Origin: Amanita rubescens
Taxonomy: Eukaryota; Basidiomycota; Agaricomycetes; Agaricales; Amanitaceae
Reading direction: 5' to 3'
NCBI GenBank assembly: GCA_015039365.1
Contig: WION01000001.1
Location: 186,001 to 250,000 of the forward strand
DNA: 64,000 nt
How positions within the stretch are numbered: position 1 is the first letter of the stretch; each line of letters starts with the position of its first letter. A model generated the notes under the pieces. That model did no database searches, was not told where the DNA came from, and was given only the letters and a program-made list of their open reading frames with translations. Made by a program: the position numbers and the translations under genes. Below, in pieces: positions 1 through 10,800 of this stretch.

Positions 1-98
1 GGAAAGAAGATATCGCTATTCTGAGGGATGAAACGATCGGCACCAGGTGCGGAGACAAAGGACGACAGTCTGAGAGGATGGAGGCAGGTATCAATTGA
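1..98 (+). pseudogene. C-terminal fragment of an F-box-like gene entering from the left
   Basis: The first 95 bases read in frame as a C-terminal stretch (WKEDIAILRDETIG...) ending in TGA at 96-98. The DNA aligns closely with the last part of the F-box-like gene ending at 8164, and the similarity continues into its 3' flank (around 8222). Compared with that gene, about 9-12 bases are missing before the end and the stop falls a few residues early. The body of the gene lies outside the window, so it may be a working gene with a slightly shorter tail or a decayed copy. Confidence 0.7.
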
Positions 99-1009
99 CA
101 ATATTACATTTTACCCGTTCGTTGCCAAGTAAATCAAGTTCGCCAGCAACGGTACTAGCGGCGGTTTCATGACCAAATTAGAACATGGCGAGCGCTACGT
201 CTCGGTTGGCATCGGTTCTCTAACACGTTGACGTTCTACCATCCGCTTCAGCACATTTTCGGATCAAGGTGGATGTTGCTTACCAGTTCCCGCCATGCCG
301 AAGTCATATAGCGACTCGCTACCGTCCGGTGCTCGGGCTGGCGGGGAGGGTCGTGATCTCCCTCTAAACTTTTGCCTAGGCTTTCTTCCCGCTTTCTGGC
401 CTGAGCGCGAACCTCTACCGTAACCCCGCGTTGGCGTGGAGATCCCGAGAGTTGAGCGCTTGACCAGTTAGATTTGTTGTTAGGTGCATAGCGGAAGAAG
501 TGGTAGCTATAGATATGAGGAGGAGCTAGAGCCATCGTCTCGTTCTTCATATAGTGTCCTGCGAGACTGTCCAATTACGTATCACTTGTGGTAGTCCCCA
601 CGTTTACTCCAAAAAGCTTTGTGGTGAGGGAGAGGTCGGGTACACAGAATCAGTTGCTATTAGCAGAGTAAAATGCCCGAGATCGATGCCACGGCCCAGA
701 TTCTCCGATTCAGGCGGTGGATGTCCAAGTCGAGCTACGTGGCTGTTTAGTAGCATTTCGGAAGATGGTCGGAGCGTGGTAAAATCCGCTGCGCGGCTCA
801 GAACGTCCCGCCTGCGCGTGTGGTGCAGTGCCATGTCCACTTTGCTCACGTGAAAGCAGTAATATGACGATATGATGCTAGTATAAGGGCTCGGCAGTGA
901 GCACTTGGGCGCATGAGATGAACCTGATTGTTTGGTCACGGAAGTTACCGGTGTTTAATTTCCGGTCCATTTTGTCCCCGGCGTCGCCACGTTCGTCGCC
1001 AAGTTGACG
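99..1009. other. Intergenic: 3' flank of the left fragment and upstream region of the first F-box gene
   Basis: No supported gene. The first 300 bases resemble the flank after the F-box gene at 6659-8164, so the fragment and that gene were duplicated with their downstream DNA. The remainder is the presumed promoter of the gene at 1055. No clear TATA element was recognised. Confidence 0.5.
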
Positions 1010-1054
1010 GTAAGCTTCCTCATCTAAAGTAAAGGCACAACTTACACGCATTAG
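1010..1054 (+). promoter_or_regulatory. 5'-leader intron ending at the start codon (F-box copy 1)
   Basis: Donor GTAAGC follows the conserved string TTGACG. A branch-site-like CTTAC lies near the 3' end, and the acceptor TTAG is directly followed by ATG at 1055. The 45-nt length and layout recur before most copies of this family in the window. Confidence 0.65.
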
Positions 1055-2536
1055 ATGGACTTGGTCAATGTTGGGCCCGTAAACCCGTCTCATGTCGTGT
1101 CGAGACCGAGTAGCATTCGTAACGTCATGATCCAGAAACGGGAGACTGTGAAATCTATCAATGATGAAATCGCACAACTCGTTCAAAAGAAGAGCAGACT
1201 AGAAAGCGATCTCGACAGCCTTGGCGCTACACTTGGACCCTATAATCACAACGCTCTCCCGAATGAGATTCTCAGTCTTATATTCATTCTGGTTGCGCAA
1301 ATGTTTGGACCCGTGTTTTTCCCTATATTCAAAACTAAATTCCCCCCTCAACTCGCCATAATGCACGTGTGTTCACATTGGCGAAAGGTGGCACTTCGTA
1401 CGTCCGAGCTATGGAGCAACACGTCACTTGACCTCAAGGTGGAGTCAGCGATGGACCAGGGTCTTGATCTTCTTCGCCTTCATGAGCGATGGCTCCTGCG
1501 AGCGGGAAAATTTCCGGTTACCCTATCAGTACACTTTTCCGAGCCATCGTGTTACGGAGGGATTGCCGACGTCTTGCGAGTAATGCTTTTCCCCTTACAG
1601 GTCAAGAGGCTTCATCTTGACCTAAAATACGGGAAATTCGTGGAATTACCCGAAACCATTTTATCGGATTCTGCGGAATTGGATCTTTGCCTTACATTTC
1701 ACCAAAGCGATATGGACGTAAACATGAACAACCCGCATCATTTGATCACCCGAATTCGGTCCATAACGCTACGTGGAAGTACGTTCGACGTCTGGCTTGA
1801 CAAACTTTCACCAAGTTTTCCGTGGGGCCAGTTACGATCCATGGACATCTCCAAACTAAATATACAAAATCTGCAGCTCGTAATCAACATTTTGCGTCAG
1901 ATGCCAATGCTGCAAGCGCTCCAGTTGAGAATAGCGAAGGAGTCCCAAGTTCAAGACCCCTTAGAGGGTGTGGCCATACCCTCTTTATTGGATTTCCACC
2001 TAGAAGTTGGCGTAAATCGGCGTAATGGCCAGGCGCTTGACGGGATTTTGCGCACTTTCACATGCCATTCCCTCACCAAATTCACGCTCTGCACCGCTGC
2101 TTATTGGACAAGCGGCACCTGTGAAGTTCTCGGACAACAATATAATATGCAGCGGCTTCAGGAAGTTCAAATTTTCGGCCATATGGTCCTTCCAGTCTCC
2201 TTCGTCCTTCAGAAAGCGCCTATGCTACGAGTGCTTTCGGTTAGGCTGGGTGCTATATTGGATGATCAAGCAGTTATGGGCATATCGGACGGTACTCTTG
2301 GACGATGTCTTAGGAGACTGAAGTTGGCCATCAAATGTAATGTTGCAGAGGTTCTCAGCATGGTGGAAACACGAAAACAAACAGCCGATGGATTGATTAA
2401 AAACGGGTGTACCTGGAAAGAAGAAATAACTGGTTTGACTGACGTGGAAATCAGCATTGACGAAGATAATCCCCGTCAATATAAAGAAAGGGTTAACACA
2501 TTGAAGAAAGCAGGTATCATTATCACGTTTGTGTAA
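1055..2536 (+). CDS. F-box-like protein, copy 1 (493 aa)
   Basis: Single-exon gene of 493 residues. Residues 20-60 are a charged heptad-like helix (VMIQKRETVKSINDEIAQL), a likely coiled coil. An F-box-like segment follows from about 68 to 125: LPNEILSLIF, then HVCSHWRKVAL and ELWSN, the usual signature of basidiomycete F-box proteins. The rest is leucine-rich with irregular LRR-like spacing and would be the target-binding part. F-box proteins normally dock on SKP1 in SCF ubiquitin ligases; that role is inferred from the family. The ATG is chosen because the coiled coil and the conserved start (MD...) begin there in all paralogues. This is one of the more diverged copies in the array. Confidence 0.85.
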   Translation: MDLVNVGPVNPSHVVSRPSSIRNVMIQKRETVKSINDEIAQLVQKKSRLESDLDSLGATLGPYNHNALPNEILSLIFILVAQMFGPVFFPIFKTKFPPQLAIMHVCSHWRKVALRTSELWSNTSLDLKVESAMDQGLDLLRLHERWLLRAGKFPVTLSVHFSEPSCYGGIADVLRVMLFPLQVKRLHLDLKYGKFVELPETILSDSAELDLCLTFHQSDMDVNMNNPHHLITRIRSITLRGSTFDVWLDKLSPSFPWGQLRSMDISKLNIQNLQLVINILRQMPMLQALQLRIAKESQVQDPLEGVAIPSLLDFHLEVGVNRRNGQALDGILRTFTCHSLTKFTLCTAAYWTSGTCEVLGQQYNMQRLQEVQIFGHMVLPVSFVLQKAPMLRVLSVRLGAILDDQAVMGISDGTLGRCLRRLKLAIKCNVAEVLSMVETRKQTADGLIKNGCTWKEEITGLTDVEISIDEDNPRQYKERVNTLKKAGIIITFV

Positions 2537-3845
2537 CCTTAATCCAAGTATGTATTGTTTCAATGGACTGTCTTCAAGTTGTCGGACCCTCCAACACCCG
2601 ACTCATTCATCCCAAGCCTTTGAACCTCAGACGTACGATATTTGTTCTCGTGTTTCTTAAGTTACAAGTCTCAAACGGCTTCGACCCGGCTGAATTGACG
2701 GTGGATTGCAGGTGTGGTTGTAGTACGAGTCCGATGGCTGCCAGTTCGCGTGACAGGTTTTATCATGTCACAATCGCGACGACTTCCCCATCAGTGTCGC
2801 CACAGTTGTACTTGCCGCAAAGGCAGAATCGACGGTAAGCGTCTTTGATTGAAGGAAAGGTCCGACTTACGCATGGTAGACGGAATTTGCTAATCGGGAC
2901 GCGATACAACAACGACGACAGATCCATTTATCAGGCAGCTTTGTTGAGGAAAACGATGACAGGTCGCAGGACAGTTTCGTTGGGCCGGCGGGAGAGGAGC
3001 CTCAGCCCCCAAGATGCTTAACCGGTGAAGCTCTGGCGAAGGTCTTCAAATTCATGACGAATATGGCGAGAGGACGCAGGACACGCCGCCTGGTTTTGTG
3101 AACAGGAGCCACCGACCAAAAACCGCCGTTCAGTATATAACGGTAGGAACTCGATCTTCTTCCATTGTTAGCTGATATAACTGTGCATCGACTTGCAATC
3201 GCCCCCCCGCGTTGTCTGCCTCGTTCCCCTGTCGCTACTCGATCACTCCCGTATAAGACTGCCCGCTCAACGACTTATTTGATGATGATGGATCCCACCC
3301 ATCATCATTCAAGGTGCGTCTCCTAGGGAGGGTAAAGAAGGCTAGCCTTCCTTTCGTCGTGCTTCCCCCCGCCGTGGGCCCCGGCGGGCCTAAGATCCTC
3401 CGTGGTCGACCAAGGGCATGTTAAAGTTAAATTTTCTCTTTGTATTTCGGCTTGCGTCGGCTGACGATTTTGGTGCGTCTCTAGTATCGGGAAACATGTT
3501 GGAGAGAGGCTGCATTGAACGTCATAGGAGCGGAGGGAAGCGGAAAGACATGCTTCTTATCTGGCCCAAACTTTAGGACGCGTTCGACTTTTCATCGGTC
3601 TGACACTTCAAATTAAAATCAAGCTTCATACGGAGGCAATTGATGGCGTCAGTCAGATAGATTGGATGGATGACGTGGAAGTCTGGCTGGAATACTACTA
3701 CCAGTATTGCATTATACGACACGTATAGGAGAAAATGAATTCACAAGTTTCGCCCCTTTTTCGTTCGAGTCGCCATTCGGAGTCCTGAAGTGAAACCGTG
3801 ATAGTTTGGTCACGTCACAGTTGCACGTCTGCCAGTTGCCACAAA
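2537..3845. other. Intergenic region with a decayed F-box leader
   Basis: About 1.3 kb without a supported gene. It contains the orphan leader at 2831-2905 (listed separately), a short direct/inverted ATGATG-rich stretch near 3280-3310, and the upstream region of the next F-box gene. An ORF of 91 codons at 2563-2838 has no recognisable features and is not called. Confidence 0.5.
2831..2905 (+). pseudogene. Orphan F-box leader with start codon ATG changed to ACG
   Basis: The string ATCGACGGTAAGC at the donor, the branch-like ACTTAC, and the end ATGGTAG followed by ACGGA match the leader introns of the intact copies, except that the start codon at 2880-2882 reads ACG. About 20 further bases resemble the first codons of the gene at 3891, then similarity stops. 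This is the promoter-proximal remnant of an F-box copy whose body has been lost. Confidence 0.6.
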
Positions 3846-3890
3846 GTGAGTTCTTTTGATCGAAGCAAAGGCCCAACTTACATGTGGTAG
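3846..3890 (+). promoter_or_regulatory. 5'-leader intron ending at the start codon (F-box copy 2)
   Basis: Donor GTGAGT, branch-like CTTAC, acceptor GGTAG directly before ATG at 3891. It is 45 nt, the same length as in copy 1, although the donor and upstream sequence have diverged. Confidence 0.6.
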
Positions 3891-5381
3891 ATGGATTCGG
3901 CAAACTGTGAGCCTGTAAACCCGTTTCATCCCCGAAATGAAGCAGAAGTGAACACTATTCGCGGTGTCATGATGCAGAAACAGGAGACAATGAAATATAT
4001 CGAGTGTGAAATCGAACAGCTCCTTGAAAAGAAGAAAAGAATTGAAGAAGATCTCGTTTGCCTACGCGTTGTCCTTGCGCCTCACAACCACAATCGTCTC
4101 CCGAACGAAGTCCTCAGTCGTACATTCGTTCTAGTCGCGCAAGATTATGGACCTGTGCATTTTCCTATCCCCAATGACGATCCCCCTCCACAACTTGCCA
4201 TATTGCACGTGTGTTCACATTGGCGAAGAGTGGCACTTCATACACCCGAGCTGTGGAGCAATACGCAGTTCACTTATCCAACTTACCTTGACCAAGCTAT
4301 CTACCTTCGTCACTGGCGGCGATGGCTCCTACGGGCCGGAAATTTTCCGGTTACATTATCAATTGATTTCTATAAATCGATGCCTGGGCACGATGACCCT
4401 TTCAATTTCAACCTGGTGCAAAAGTTTCTTTTGCCCTTTCAAGTCAAGAGGCTCCATCTCGTCATAACCATAAAGAACTTCGAGGAATTATCGAAGTTAC
4501 CTGAGAACATATTATCGGATCTGATAGTAGATTTGGACCTTGACCTCATACTTCGTGGTGCTGGGGCAAACATTGACACGCCGCATCCTTTTTTCAGCCG
4601 GCTTCGATCTGTAGCATTCCATTGCCATAATTTTGATGTCTGGCTTGATAGACTGTCCCAACTTGGTCTGCCATGGAGCCAGCTACGATCCCTGGATTTC
4701 AGCCACACATTTTCCCAAGCGGATCTGCACCCTCTTATCAATATCTTGCACCAGATTCCAATGCTACAAGTGCTCGCCTTAAAAATATCCGAGTTTCAGA
4801 TCGGTTCCTTAGAGGCTTTGTTGATGCCTTCTTTACGAGACTTCACGTTGATGGTCAATTCGGAATCGGAGACCGAGGGGATGATAGATATTGACGAGAT
4901 TCTGCTCAATTTCACATGCCCATCCCTCACCAAATTCAAACTAGCTGCATACAACTTTTGGACGTTCAAAAGCTTCGAGATTCTCCAGCGACAGTATAAC
5001 ATGCAAGGCCTTCATGAAATCGATTTTACTCGTTTTCCGCTGCCAATTTCTTCTATTTTACAAAATGCACCTGCACTACGCGTGCTTTCAATCGAACATG
5101 ATGCAATATTGGACGACGCAGCTATCATTGGCATATCAAGGGGCACTCTCGGAAGATTTCTCATGGAGTTGGACCTTTGCGTTGCCTGTGACATTGATGA
5201 GGTGGTTGGTATGGTGGAAACGCGCATGAAAACGGTCAATCAAATGTTTGAAAATGGTTGTAGCTGGAAAGACGAAATCGCCATTTTGAGGGATGTAATG
5301 GTTCGTGGTGATGGTAAAAGTGTATGCCAAGAGAGGATCGATGCATTGGAGAAGTTGGGTATTAATTTTACAATCCAGTAG
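3891..5381 (+). CDS. F-box-like protein, copy 2 (496 aa)
   Basis: Single-exon paralogue of 496 residues. The coiled coil lies at about 23-60 (MMQKQETMKYIECEIEQLL...). The F-box-like segment starts at residue 70 with LPNEVLSRTF and continues to HVCSHWRRVAL and ELWSN near 125. The remaining leucine-rich part contains shared landmarks of the family: FDVWLDRLS, a CPSLTKFKL strand, QYNMQGL, and ILDDAAIIGIS...GTLGRFL near the end. It ends shortly after an AGI/LGI-type motif like its relatives. Likely an SCF adaptor by family; substrate unknown. Confidence 0.85.
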   Translation: MDSANCEPVNPFHPRNEAEVNTIRGVMMQKQETMKYIECEIEQLLEKKKRIEEDLVCLRVVLAPHNHNRLPNEVLSRTFVLVAQDYGPVHFPIPNDDPPPQLAILHVCSHWRRVALHTPELWSNTQFTYPTYLDQAIYLRHWRRWLLRAGNFPVTLSIDFYKSMPGHDDPFNFNLVQKFLLPFQVKRLHLVITIKNFEELSKLPENILSDLIVDLDLDLILRGAGANIDTPHPFFSRLRSVAFHCHNFDVWLDRLSQLGLPWSQLRSLDFSHTFSQADLHPLINILHQIPMLQVLALKISEFQIGSLEALLMPSLRDFTLMVNSESETEGMIDIDEILLNFTCPSLTKFKLAAYNFWTFKSFEILQRQYNMQGLHEIDFTRFPLPISSILQNAPALRVLSIEHDAILDDAAIIGISRGTLGRFLMELDLCVACDIDEVVGMVETRMKTVNQMFENGCSWKDEIAILRDVMVRGDGKSVCQERIDALEKLGINFTIQ

Positions 5382-6658
5382 CATCAATGCAATACACTGT
5401 AGGATACTGGCGACCATTGCGGAATGACAATTGCGTTGCAAGTCAGTGCCGCCCGGCAAGATCATTGTTTCTAAGCAAACTTCCATGCCAACTTGTCCGG
5501 GCGGGTGCGCTGCTACCGCACTACAATTTGAGGTTCCCAGTTTCCCTTGTCCATTTCCTGATCCCCTCTTCAACCATAAACAACCTCCGCTATCAATGAT
5601 GAGTAACGTTATGTATAAACCGTGGCTGTGGAAGGGAATGAGGGATATAACGATTGCGGAGCATCGTTTCTTCGCTAAGTCATTGCTCAATGTGTACACT
5701 GAAGGCAGGTAAAGGGTAGGGACGACGCGATTACTAGATGAGATGGGGAGCAGAAAATAGAGCTGGCGGCAAGAACAAGAGACATATTTGGTTGGACTAG
5801 TGGGTATTCTCGGTACTTCGAGTTCTACGTGTTCGTTATTTATGTACACGACTCCTGGTTTGAATTGAGTGAACAGAAACTCACCCCTTGTGCATGACGA
5901 CTGGCAGACTCATCTTTCCCCTCAGTCGACCTAGAGTAAGCACGGGACGCACGATCACGTCTTGCGGCAGTATGGCTCCCTTTTCCGCGTTTCCAACCAC
6001 TGGCAGGAACTCTTCATACCGATTGCTCTACTAAAAAAAGCGTCAATGAACGATTCTCAACCTTCGACTTCAAAAAAAAGCTCATCCGCGTATATTCACC
6101 TCTGCTTTGTCGCTTCGCCAAGGTGAACGGCTCACATTCCCATATCCCTTCACTGTTGCTAGGGGGGTCGTTATCTTCCCATTCCGGTCCCTTCACTCGC
6201 TCTTTTTTCCATCTCCACTATTCAATCCTCGTTTCCACCGATGCAGTCGACACTGACCCCAACCTGCGGTGGCCCGGCCGTTTTTGCTTCGAAGTTCTGC
6301 GTGCGAAGTAAGGCCCAAGTAAGGCCCGGGGACTCGGAGGACTCTGGACACCGAGACTTGGTCTGACAACCCCTGTTGGACGTGGACAACACAACGCCAA
6401 ATAGAGCAAACGTTAGGGGCTGCTCTTGCCGGTGTGCCTCATAAATTCCTCTCTTACATTCTACCTTGCCTCCAGTGCACTTCTCCGAGTCTGAACCCTT
6501 TTTCATCAGCCTTCTGTTGCCGGCCGATCCCGTCGCAGTGGCCTGCTGATTTGGTTACACCGGCAAGTGAAGACTTCACAATATTGAACCCGCATTTACG
6601 GCGTGCTTTAAAGCTACTGGCAAACTAAAGGCTCAGCCTTTTACACCGTGCGTGATAG
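5382..6658. other. Intergenic region upstream of F-box copy 3
   Basis: About 1.3 kb in which no gene is supported. The ORFs on both strands are short and lack family features. The leader directly before copy 3 does not carry the standard TTGACG/GTAAGC donor seen in most other copies, so this copy has either a diverged leader or a different promoter. It does keep the ending GATAG before ATG. Confidence 0.45.
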
Positions 6659-8164
6659 ATGGACCCCGCTAAAAATGGACAAGTAAGCCAGTTTCAATCA
6701 CCAAACGACTCCTATCGCCAGTCCAGCGCCATTCGCGGTGCCATGATCCAAAAGTATGAGACTCTGAAACATATCAAGCGCGAAATCGCACAGCTTGTCG
6801 AAAAAGAGAAGCAAGTAGAGGAAAACCTCGCTCACCTCAGCATCGAGTTGGCACCTCACAATTCTTACGCTTTCCCGAACGAAATTCTCAATCGCATATT
6901 CATTCTAGTTGCGCAAGATCACGGACCTGTGCATTTTCCTATCGACGAAATGGAAGTTCCTCCACAATTTGCCATATCGCACGTATGTTCACACTGGCGA
7001 AGGGTGGCACTTCGTACACCAGAGCTATGGAGTAATACGCGACTTGCCTATCCGGAAATTCGGATCCTGGACGCCCTTGATAAACCCATGTACCTCTGTT
7101 ACTGGCAACGATGGCTCCTGCGAGCCGGAACATTTCCAGTTACTCTATGGATAGATTTCCATGGCTCGGCGCTGGACAGCAGGGAACTCGTGAGCGAGTT
7201 ACAGGACAATCTTTTACCTTTTCAGGTCGAGAGGCTCCGCCTTACCTTGACGTACATGCAGTTACCAACACTAGCGGAGACTACGCTATCAGATCTTAGA
7301 GAACTAGAAGTCGACCTTACATTCCCCGCTGGTACTTGGCTGAACCTGAACCTGAACCTCCCGCATCATTTAATTACCAGGCTTCGGTCTATAGCATTCC
7401 ATAGCAAGTCGGAGCTAGATGCTTGGCTTGATAAATTCTCTCCGAGTCTGCCGTGGAGTCAGCTACGATCCCTAAGCTTCGATGACATGTGTGTCAGGGA
7501 CCCGAGCATCCTTATCAATATCTTGCAACAGATTCCGACCCTGCAAACACTCGACTTATCACTACGCAGATCACATATCGACGCCTTAACGGAACTGACC
7601 ATGCCTGCCTTGCAAGATTTCAGCCTGGATGTTGGTTCCGATGTCGTTGATGGGAGAATGCTCGACAAGATTCTGCGCAATTTCACATTCCGCTCCCTGT
7701 CCAAACTCAAACTTTCCACGTATAGCTCCTGGACAACCGAGAGCTTGGACATCCTCAAGGGACAGTACAATATGCAAGGACTTCAAGAAATCGACTTCGT
7801 TCGTGGCTGCCCGCAGCCAATTTCTCTGATTCTGCAGAATGCACCTGTGCTACGCACGCTTTCAGTCAAACGGAATGCTTTATTAGACGATGAAGCTATC
7901 ATTGGCATATCCAGCGGTGCTCTTGGACGATTTCTCAGAAAGTTGACAATCAAGGCTACTGGTGGCATCGATGAGGTGATTGTCATGGTGGAAGCACGTA
8001 TGAAGACAGTCAATCAGTTAATTGAAAATGGTTGTACCTGGACAGAAGATATCGCTATTCTGAAGGATATAACGATTTGTACCAGGCGTGGAGACAAAGG
8101 GCGAGAGTCTGAGAAGGTCATTGCATTGATGGAGGCAGGTACCAATATTACATTTTACCCTTGA
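6659..8164 (+). CDS. F-box-like protein, copy 3 (501 aa)
   Basis: Single-exon paralogue of 501 residues. The coiled coil is at about 25-62. The F-box-like segment begins at residue 72 and has FPNEILNRIF in place of LPNE, then HVCSHWRRVAL and ELWSN. The leucine-rich remainder keeps the family landmarks DAWLDKFS, LKGQYNMQGL and ALLDDEAIIGIS. The C-terminus (EAGTNITFYP) matches the broken copy at the left edge of the window, so these two are the closest pair. The start is supported by alignment with the other copies although the leader differs. Confidence 0.85.
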   Translation: MDPAKNGQVSQFQSPNDSYRQSSAIRGAMIQKYETLKHIKREIAQLVEKEKQVEENLAHLSIELAPHNSYAFPNEILNRIFILVAQDHGPVHFPIDEMEVPPQFAISHVCSHWRRVALRTPELWSNTRLAYPEIRILDALDKPMYLCYWQRWLLRAGTFPVTLWIDFHGSALDSRELVSELQDNLLPFQVERLRLTLTYMQLPTLAETTLSDLRELEVDLTFPAGTWLNLNLNLPHHLITRLRSIAFHSKSELDAWLDKFSPSLPWSQLRSLSFDDMCVRDPSILINILQQIPTLQTLDLSLRRSHIDALTELTMPALQDFSLDVGSDVVDGRMLDKILRNFTFRSLSKLKLSTYSSWTTESLDILKGQYNMQGLQEIDFVRGCPQPISLILQNAPVLRTLSVKRNALLDDEAIIGISSGALGRFLRKLTIKATGGIDEVIVMVEARMKTVNQLIENGCTWTEDIAILKDITICTRRGDKGRESEKVIALMEAGTNITFYP

Positions 8165-8937
8165 AATACATACATTTCCAAGTTCGCTAGCAATGGTGCT
8201 AGCGACATTTTACGAGGGTTGCCATGACCAAATTAGAACATGGCGAGCGCTACGTGTCGGTTGGCATTGGATCTCTAAGTGCTTCATCGCATCTGACGCT
8301 CTACCATCCGCTTCAGTACATTGTCGGATCAAGGTGGATGTTGCTTACCAGTTCCCGCCATGCCGCAGTCATTCAGCAATTCACTACCGTCCGGTGCTCA
8401 GGCTGGTAGGGCTCGAGATGATCTCCCTCTAAATTTTTACCTACGCTTTCTTCCCGCTTTCTGGCCTAAGCGCGAACCTCTACCGTAACCCTCATAACAG
8501 AAACAAGGTCCACGATCGTCATCACGTCTTGTCAGATCCATATTTCCATTGTTTCCTACTGACCAGTCAGAAACGCGCCCCACGCTCCAAGAGAACACTC
8601 ACTCTTGAGGCCCATCGAGTCAATCTTTTACACACTAGACTTTGTGGTGATAGGTTGCAATCATCAATCCCTGCATGTTCCCTTCCCGCCAAAGAGTTGG
8701 TGCCAGACGCGGTCGGACATGGTCTGAAGGGCGAAGCGTTCCTCTGGGTGTTTCCCTCTGGTCAATGAGTTGGTGCCAAACGCGCTCGAGGGAGCCGTTC
8801 CTCTCTTGTTGTATGAATATGCGCCAGATCAGACTTGAGAGCTGGATCTTTGACGTGGGCAGATTCCGTGCGAGAGGGTTGATCACATCAGTCACGGTCA
8901 CCGTACTCTATACCACGGTAGCCAACTGGAATCGACG
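8165..8937. other. Intergenic region containing a duplicated promoter block
   Basis: The first 200 bases match the flank of the left-edge fragment. From about 8635 the DNA matches blocks upstream of the genes at 14255 and 16321 (shared strings around CCTGCATGTTCCC, CGCCAAAGAGTTGG and ATGGTCTGAAGG). The presumed promoter was therefore duplicated together with the coding region. No gene is supported here. Confidence 0.6.
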
Positions 8938-8993
8938 GTAAGCTTGAAGCTTGAATCCTTGATCGAAGGAAGAACTCAACTTACACATAGTAG
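8938..8993 (+). promoter_or_regulatory. 5'-leader intron ending at the start codon (F-box copy 4)
   Basis: Donor GTAAGC after ATCGACG, branch-like CTTAC, acceptor at ...ATAGTAG before ATG. At 56 nt it is about 11 nt longer than in copies 5 and 6, through a short duplication of AAGCTTGA next to the donor. Confidence 0.6.
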
Positions 8994-10505
8994 ATGGACT
9001 TCTTCAATAATGGACTAGAAAACCCGTTTCTTTCGCACAAGGACTCTCACGTGGCCGCCATTCGTGATGCCATGATGCAGAAACGGGAGATTTTGAAATC
9101 CATCGACCGAGAAATCGAACAGCTCGTTGAAAAAAGGAAAGGAATTGAAGAGGATCTTGTTCACCTAGGCATCGTGGTTTCGTCCCACAATCACAATCAC
9201 AATCGCCTTCCGAATGAAGTCCTCAGTCGCATATTCATTCTAGTTGCGCAAGATTATGGACCCGTGCGTTTTCCTACCCCCAGATTAATGGATCCCCCTC
9301 CACAACTTGCCATATCGCACATGTGTTCACATTGGCGAAGAGTGGCACTTCATACATTCGAGCTATGGAGCAATACCCACCTTACGTACCCGTCGAGGAG
9401 AAACATTGTCGAAGCTGCCTACCTTCGTCGCTGGCGGCGATGGCTTATGCGAGCTGGGACGCTCCCGGTTAGGCTGTCAATAGATTTTGAATGCTCGCTC
9501 TTGGACAGCGATGAAATTCCCAACGTGTTGCAGACGATTCTTCTGCCCTTTCGTGTCAAGAGGCTCCATCTTTCCCTAACCTATAGGGACTTGGTGGAAT
9601 TATCAACGTTCTCCGAGGCCAGTTTATCGGATCTAATGGATTTGAGCCTCGATCTCACACTTCCTGACGACGAGCTGAACATAAACATGGATGATCCGCA
9701 CCATCTTATCACCCGGCTTCGATCTCTAGCGATTTACGGTGACGAGTTAGATGTCTGGCTTGGTAAACTCTCTCCAACTTTTCCATGGAGCCAGCTACAA
9801 TCCCTGGATCTCGGTTTTGTAGCGGATTTGCAACCCCTTATCGAAATCTTGCACCAGACTCCAAACCTGCAAGTGCTCAGCTTAGAGATACAGAAGTTTC
9901 AAATTGACACCTTAGAGGGGTTAACCATGCCTTCTTTACGGGACTTCTGCCTGACAGTTAGCGAGGACGTGGAAGAGGGCACAGATCTTAATGCGATTCT
10001 GCACAGTTTCACATGCCCATCCCTCATCAAACTCACGCTACACGCATATAGCTCCTGGACAATCGAAAGCTTTGAGATTATTAAGCGACAATATAATATG
10101 CAAGGACTTGAAGAAATCAAAGTCATCAACTTTCTTCCGCTATCGACCTCTTTTATTTTACGAAATGCACCTATGCTCCGCACGCTGTCAGTTAGAGGCG
10201 CCGATGCTATATTGGACGACGCAGCTATCATTGGTATATCAAGTGGCACTCTTGGACAATTTCTCACGAACTTGTGCCTCAGCCTTACCGATTGTGATGC
10301 CAATGAGGTGGTCCATATGGTGGAAGCACGCATGAAAACAGTCAATGCATTGATTGAAAATAGTCGTAGCTGGAGGGAAGATATCACTATTATAAAGGAC
10401 GTAACAGTTTATACCAGGGCTGGGAGAAATGAAAAACGAAAGTCTGAGGGGGTTATTGCCAATGCAAAGCTGAAGGAGGTAGGCATCAATATTGCTTTGA
10501 AATAG
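8994..10505 (+). CDS. F-box-like protein, copy 4 (503 aa)
   Basis: Single-exon paralogue of 503 residues, very close to the copies at 14255 and 16321. The coiled coil is at 23-62 and the F-box-like segment starts at residue 72 (RLPNEVLSRIF), with HMCSHWRRVAL and ELWSN. Just before the F-box the 6-bp unit coding His-Asn occurs three times here and twice in copies 5 and 6, a small in-frame repeat expansion. The C-terminal half carries DVWLGKLSPTFPWSQL, CPSLIKLTL, QYNMQGLEE and ILDDAAIIGIS. It also has a three-residue insertion (NAK) near the C-terminus. Confidence 0.85.
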   Translation: MDFFNNGLENPFLSHKDSHVAAIRDAMMQKREILKSIDREIEQLVEKRKGIEEDLVHLGIVVSSHNHNHNRLPNEVLSRIFILVAQDYGPVRFPTPRLMDPPPQLAISHMCSHWRRVALHTFELWSNTHLTYPSRRNIVEAAYLRRWRRWLMRAGTLPVRLSIDFECSLLDSDEIPNVLQTILLPFRVKRLHLSLTYRDLVELSTFSEASLSDLMDLSLDLTLPDDELNINMDDPHHLITRLRSLAIYGDELDVWLGKLSPTFPWSQLQSLDLGFVADLQPLIEILHQTPNLQVLSLEIQKFQIDTLEGLTMPSLRDFCLTVSEDVEEGTDLNAILHSFTCPSLIKLTLHAYSSWTIESFEIIKRQYNMQGLEEIKVINFLPLSTSFILRNAPMLRTLSVRGADAILDDAAIIGISSGTLGQFLTNLCLSLTDCDANEVVHMVEARMKTVNALIENSRSWREDITIIKDVTVYTRAGRNEKRKSEGVIANAKLKEVGINIALK

Positions 10506-10689
10506 TAATAACACTGGCATACTGCTACTAATAAATCTGATCTACTTGAGAACATGATAATTGCCTCTAACATGGGCTGATACTCTACAATCTGTTTCTG
10601 GTCAAGGCCCACCGCCAGTAGTATGGAAACGAAGTGAAAGTTACGCTCCCAAAGCCCTAAGCGTGGATCTGATTCCCGCTACGTAAGTA

Positions 10690-10716
10690 CAGTACATATC
10701 CTAATAATGCATATGG
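10690..10716 (+). repeat. Left terminal inverted repeat of the Tigger-like element
   Basis: Starts CAGTACATATCCTAATAATG. It pairs with the complement of 11685-11711, with mismatches at positions 11, 14 and 27. Preceded by TA. Confidence 0.8.
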
Positions 10717-10800
10717 TCGGGACCCAAAAATTCTTATGCATTAAGACGAATATGCATTAAGCAGTTTGTGACTGTTGTGACTGTTGTGACAAAATAACGG

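Noticed and set aside
248..1186. Several ORFs of about 100 codons on both strands before F-box copy 1
   Set aside because: No motifs, mutually overlapping, and lying in duplicated flank or promoter DNA.
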